DNA of 64,000 nt, from assembly GCA_947683625.1 (NCBI GenBank), contig CANTUR010000002.1:9332501-9396500 (forward strand). The letters run 5' to 3'. Position numbers and translations under genes: made by a program. Positions 59,549 to 64,000 of the stretch are shown in pieces. Under the pieces are notes generated by a model. It was given only the letters and a program-made list of their open reading frames with translations. It was not told the DNA's origin and made no database searches. Numbering within the stretch: position 1 is the first letter of the stretch; each line of letters begins with the position of its first letter. Source of the DNA: Mallotus nudiflorus. Taxonomy: Eukaryota > Streptophyta > Magnoliopsida > Malpighiales > Euphorbiaceae.

Positions 59549-60393
59549 AATGAATCACTGATCGCAAAAAAGGTATTTTGGGAAGAAAATTAGAGGAAGA
59601 AAAAGATGGAAAATGAGAGAAATGAAGAGTGATAGAAAAGAAAGATGAAGCAACATATATAGTCTTTAAATTTAGGGGAAAGTACTGAAAACTAATTTGT
59701 GGTTTCATGGTTTTAAACTTTTAAGTATGTGTTTTTTTTCGTGACACTTTTAAGTAAGTGTTTTATGCTGTTTGACTCTTTTCAGTATATATCTTTAACA
59801 CCGTTAAATTAGTCCTACGTCGCGTTGATGTGGACATGATTGACCAATAGCTTAGACTCCTCATCCATTCATTAGGCCACATCATCCATTTAGTGGGCCC
59901 CATAAATACAATTCATTAATAAAAAAATTCAAAAATCAAAACATAAAATATAAAATAAAACTTCATTATTGACCACCACCTGTACCATTTCCGACTGCCA
60001 CCATCGACACCATCTTCAATCACCATTATCAATATGAAAATCAAACTCAAGTTGAAGCATTTCATCGAGCACTTTAAATGCATCATTGAGCACTTTAAAA
60101 CATTGAAAATGGAATAAACTTGCATTACTGAAATAAACATTTTTTTTTAAATGGAATAAACTTGCATTACTGAATCAAATATGAATACAAAGCATCAACA
60201 ATAAAGCTTGGGAATATTTCTATTATGAAAAATCCAAAATCAAAGATTGACGTCAATGATTTGGGATTTAGGCAAAGTAATGACCACATTTTTTTAACTG
60301 TTGACATCATTGAGGGGTGGTAATGAGACGACGATGGCAACGAACAAGGGGTGGTTTCGATTGGGGCTAACCTTCATATGCTTCCTGAATGTC

Positions 60394-60945
60394 TTATTCA
60401 ACTGAATGTCTTGAAAATGCTAAATATTGAACATTAGATTTTGGGAATTGCAAATGTGCTAGAGCAATCTTGACTAGTTTATTCCTTTTGTCCTTCACTT
60501 TCTTATCAATAAATCCATGAACAATTTGAATTATTGTCTTGAGCCTCTTCTCAAATCCTATGCCAAAGAACCTCATGGATTTCCACATAAATGGTGGCAT
60601 CAAGAATCTAAACAAAGTGAGCTCTGTTGCTTCTTCAAAAGCTTTTGCAAAGGGAACTTTAGGCAAATGAAGGTTCAAATAACCTAAATCAGCCTCAAAA
60701 GCTATAATGCAAATGTTATCAAATGTGAAAGGAAGCAGTAGTTCTTGCAAATCAAAACTATCTCCTGACTTGATAAACCATTCTATTACTTTTAACAACT
60801 TCAGGTACACAAGATCTTGCATTGTTTGAAATGAATGATCAATGAAGCTGATTGAATGCATCTCTGTTTTAGTTATTTTCCTATGATCCTTCCATAATTC
60901 ACCATCAACATTGAAAATACCATATCCAAGCAAATCAATAATCAT
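60394..60945 (-). pseudogene. captured cytochrome P450 exon fragment (CYP86-clan)
   Basis: An uninterrupted 183-codon minus-strand ORF. YGIFNVDGELWKDHRKIT is the P450 helix C region (W..HRK), followed by DSFDLQELLLPFTFDNICI, PFAKAFEEATELTLFRFLMP and IGFEKRLKTIIQIVHGFIDK. This pattern is typical of CYP86-type fatty-acid hydroxylases. The N-terminal membrane anchor, I-helix, ExxR and heme Cys loop are absent, so it cannot be an active enzyme. It lies wholly between the two TIRs, next to the HSP70 fragment. A partial second copy of its 5' edge (LGYGIF) lies at about 60985-61015. Confidence 0.85.
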
Positions 60946-61019
60946 TAATCATTACTGCACCTTTGGAATCATTGTTGCACCTTTGAAAATACCATATCCA
61001 AGAAAATCAATAACCAATA

Positions 61020-61290
61020 ATAATCTCTTAAACACTTCTCAACAGTAAGCAATGACACATAAAAAAGTACCACCACCCAAATCAAAGATCAACACATTCT
61101 TCTAACTGGAACTTCCAGCCTTCTTATCAAGATCATGTATAATAACAATATCAACTGGCTCATTAATAAGTCGCATAGCAATAAGGCCATCAATGACTTA
61201 GCAAATTGCTTCTCCTCACCCTTTTATGTCACTTTGCATAGAAGCATCACTATATCTCTTACCATTCAATCGCTTTGCATTTATAAATCA
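61020..61290 (-). pseudogene. captured HSP70 fragment
   Basis: On the minus strand: AKRLNGKRYSDASMQSDIKG (about 61285-61222, matching the HSP70 N-terminal ATPase segment), GEKQFAKS, then MRLINEP, LDKKAGSSS and KNVLIFDLGGGTF (about 61172-61060), the second HSP70 signature. VSLLTVE follows in another frame. Segments are joined with internal deletions, a stop after GSSS and a frameshift after GGGTF. It is about 90 codons of the nucleotide-binding domain, not functional. It continues directly into the P450 fragment, so the two were fused inside the element. Confidence 0.85.
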
Positions 61291-62272
61291 CACAAAAATA
61301 AAAAAGTCTCAATGTTCTATCTCAAATCCAAAATAGATTCAGATTTTAGCTCACATTCAAAATTCAAAAGGTGATGGTAAAAAAAAATCAATTCAATTAT
61401 AATGTTTTGACAATATAAAAATTAGAGCAAAAATCAATAGAAATTGAGGAGATAATTCTGTTATCTAATTGCATCTATTAAGTTTTATTAATAATAATTA
61501 ATAAGAATTTGAAAGAAGAAGAAAAAGATTCGATGGTAGCGAAAGGAGGCGGCAAGAGGAGGCACCTGTTGGGGACTAAACCATTATTGCCCATACCAGA
61601 CCCAAGCTGCCTCTGCCAGATAACGTCTCGTTACCATGAGCAACTGTGGCTACTATTATCTTATGAGCTACTACTTAGCAGCTAACTGGTGTCTCTCGGG
61701 AATCAAATTTGATGAGTTGTCTTGTGGCATCTCTCGCGCAGCTTACTAGTGTCTCTTGATCAATTTTGCTGGATTTATGAGCATTTATCCAACAAAATAA
61801 AAATAATATAGTTCAAGAAAATCAAGAGAATATAAGTAAATCACACAAAAAAAAGTCTCAATAAAGAAGATGCAGTAGCAACGAGAGGAGGCAGTGAGAG
61901 AAGGTGGCAAGAATTAGAAAGAAGAAGAAGAATAGTTTTAGGAGATCGATTTATGGTGATTGAGTGGTATCGAGAGGAGGTGACATTGTGGATTACAGGT
62001 AATGTGGATTTGTGTTTTATTTTTTGATTTTTTGAATTTTTTTTTTGAGTTGTTTATAGGCCAATAAATGGATGATGTGGCCCAATGAATGAATAAGTAG
62101 TTGGACCATAATGTCCACGTTAACACTATAAAGGATCAATTTAATGGTGTTAGACAGATATACTAGAAAGTGTGTAATAGCATAAAACACTTACTTAAAA
62201 GTGTCATGAAAAAACCATGTACTTAAAAGTCTAAAATTGTGTAACCATATGGTGGTTTTCTATACTTTCCCC

Positions 62273-64000
62273 TTAATTTATCCCATGTTACAATGTCATT
62301 TTTTTAGCAACTATTATTTTATTAATATTAGTTGATAAAAACTTGCTCCCGCAAAGCTTTAACATAATTCATTGGTAAAGTTGATGAGTAAACAAATAAT
62401 AAGATATTTTACAAATGGAGAATTTTTTTTTTCAAATTAAAGAAAAAAATTCGATAAAATATAGTCTTCAATTAAAAACAAAAGAGTAAACTGACAGTAA
62501 CATTCATCAAGCCATTTATATCATGAATATGAAACTATAAAATATGTGCTAACCAAGAAAGATGACATTATGGCCTAGTTGGAGATATTCTTCTTTATGC
62601 TTCAAATGCTTTAATAATGCACCAAAGCATAAACAACCTTGTGATCCTAAATGAACGAAAACCATTTCATCAGTCAATATCAGTTAGGAACCATGACAAT
62701 TTTACAAAAGAAAAATAAAATTAAAACAAGAAAAATATGAACCCAAAAGCAAGTTAATTCAGAACAAATGGTAAACACCCCCAATAGAATAATAATTTAA
62801 CACAATTTATATTTGTCACCTGCATACAATTTTACGTGTACATCATTTTCAAATTTATAGAAATGTTAATTGCAAGGGGATTGATTAAATATTATTATGA
62901 AACCAAGTTAAAGACCAATGGATTCCTGCTGCATTAGGTGAGTTCAAAGAACAAAATGCCATCTAAACTATGTTCATTAATGGTTCACATAATATACCAA
63001 AATAATAAATAATTAAATTAAAGTCATCATGCTAGCAAGGTGGTTCTTAAATCATAGTAAATTATAAATAAAGAATGAAATATAATAAATGCATGACATA
63101 ATAACTCGTCCTATTTTTTTTTTCAATCTGTAGACATAAAGTTTGCATATGTAATGTGGTCAATATCAGTTGATACATTTTGAACTATGCACATTAGAAC
63201 AGATCCAATATTTCAACCATCTGCTTATTTGTGCTACCAAATATTTAAATTTCTTCAAATGTAATGATAGCTCACTATTGAAAGAGAAACTCTGTAATTA
63301 ATGAAGTTTTATCAAGAGGTGAATAGGCCTGTAAGTGATGACTGTAGGTCAGATAACTAAATAGTTCTTAAATCAACCAATGCTCAACTTAACCGAGCAA
63401 TACCAAAGTTCAAAATGGTATTAGAACTAAAATATGATTTAGCCATTATCAGGCATGGAAACATTATTATCTAGAAATTATTTTCAGATGCTTGAAATGT
63501 CACCTTAATAGCGCATCATTGCATGTTTTGGGTAGTTTCCATCACTTGTGTCTCTATTTTCCTAGTCAAGTAATACTATGCTTTCCACACAACTATAGAA
63601 ATTATATCCTCTAAATCTAAGAAGACCTATGAGATTCTTTTTTCATTTGAAGACTTATTGGTTCTAATTGCTGATTGCCGAGTTGATCATTAAAACCTTG
63701 AAATTCATAGATTTGGATATTAGACCTATGAATAAAAATATTCCCAAAACTCACAAAGAAAAAAGGAAGTGAGTTAGATAAAAAAAGAAGAAACTTAGAC
63801 AAAAAAAGAAGTAACTTGGACAAAAAGAAATGAAATGACTTAGAGGGGACGTTTGTTTAGCTGATTAAGGTAGCTAACAGAGGTTTTTCCTTAATCAAAT
63901 ATTGGCTTTTTAGATTTTGTAAAGTAAAGTTCCCTTGGTAAAATGCAATTAGTGCTTCCCCATTACTCTTAAACCTCATCACCCTTGATTTTCCTTTCTA
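62273..64000. other. intergenic DNA, nothing recognised
   Basis: AT-rich sequence. The ORF at 63617-63823 and other short ORFs lack any family motif. A short AAAAAAGAAG-type repeat occurs near 63780-63830. Confidence 0.6.

Larger units (their letters stand above)
59675..62272. mobile_element. Pack-MULE-like TIR element with captured host gene fragments
   Basis: Ends are GGGGAAAGTA and TACTTTCCCC, continuing as inverted repeats of about 220 bp (left 59675 to about 59905, right about 62045-62272). Shared blocks include CACTTTTAAGTAAGTGTTTTATGC and GCCACATCATCCATTTA. Flanks TAAATTTA (59667-59674) and TTAATTTA (62273-62280) match at 7 of 8 positions; a 9-bp MULE duplication with one lost base is also possible. 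The interior has no transposase but has a P450 fragment, an HSP70 fragment and GA-rich stretches of unknown origin. Confidence 0.8.

Noticed and set aside
61938..62126. 62-codon minus-strand ORF
   Set aside because: It lies largely in the right terminal inverted repeat of the Pack-MULE-like element and is not conserved in the left one.

Overview
The window is AT-rich nuclear DNA from a flowering plant, probably a dicot. It carries two intact genes, a ROMO1/Mgr2-type mitochondrial microprotein (4749-7222, three exons) and an Integrator subunit 3 homologue (52860-55835, one long exon). They are separated by about 45 kb of nested transposable elements. There is no sign of bacterial organisation, and I saw no rRNA, tRNA or CRISPR array.

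Layout. (1) 1-4284: the 3' part of a decayed Ty1/copia element, split by a solo LTR (559-2076) with a perfect 5-bp target duplication. (2) 4285-7222: ROMO1-like gene. (3) 7482-8404: a terminal-inverted-repeat (TIR) element with a second MITE inside it. (4) 9880-11500: LTR-like fragment split by a long-inverted-repeat MITE. (5) 11501-47930: an old minus-strand Ty3/gypsy Tat/Ogre-type element. It has been interrupted by a second, related Tat element (17562-35139), a solo LTR in its gag (35538-36236), a complete Angela-like copia element (38217-46278) and a solo LTR in its own 5' LTR (46512-47714). The inner Tat element is itself split by a 2.2-kb solo LTR (26927-29100). (6) 47931-51172: 5'-truncated plus-strand chromovirus. 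(7) 51271-51701: small TIR element. (8) 52860-55835: INTS3. (9) About 58620-59548: CC-NBS-LRR pseudogene. (10) 59675-62272: a Pack-MULE-like TIR element carrying fragments of a cytochrome P450 and an HSP70. (11) The last 1.7 kb holds nothing I recognise.

The most interesting items are two. The first is an antisense, intron-containing plant mobile domain (PMD) gene between pol and the 3' LTR of the inner Tat element, absent from the related outer element. The second is the TIR element that joined pieces of two unrelated host genes. Both Tat elements also carry minisatellites of different sequence downstream of pol. Almost every retroelement ORF is broken by stops and frameshifts, so no autonomous element is present. 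Boundaries were set by eye from paired LTRs, target-site duplications (TSDs), primer-binding sites (PBS) and polypurine tracts (PPT).
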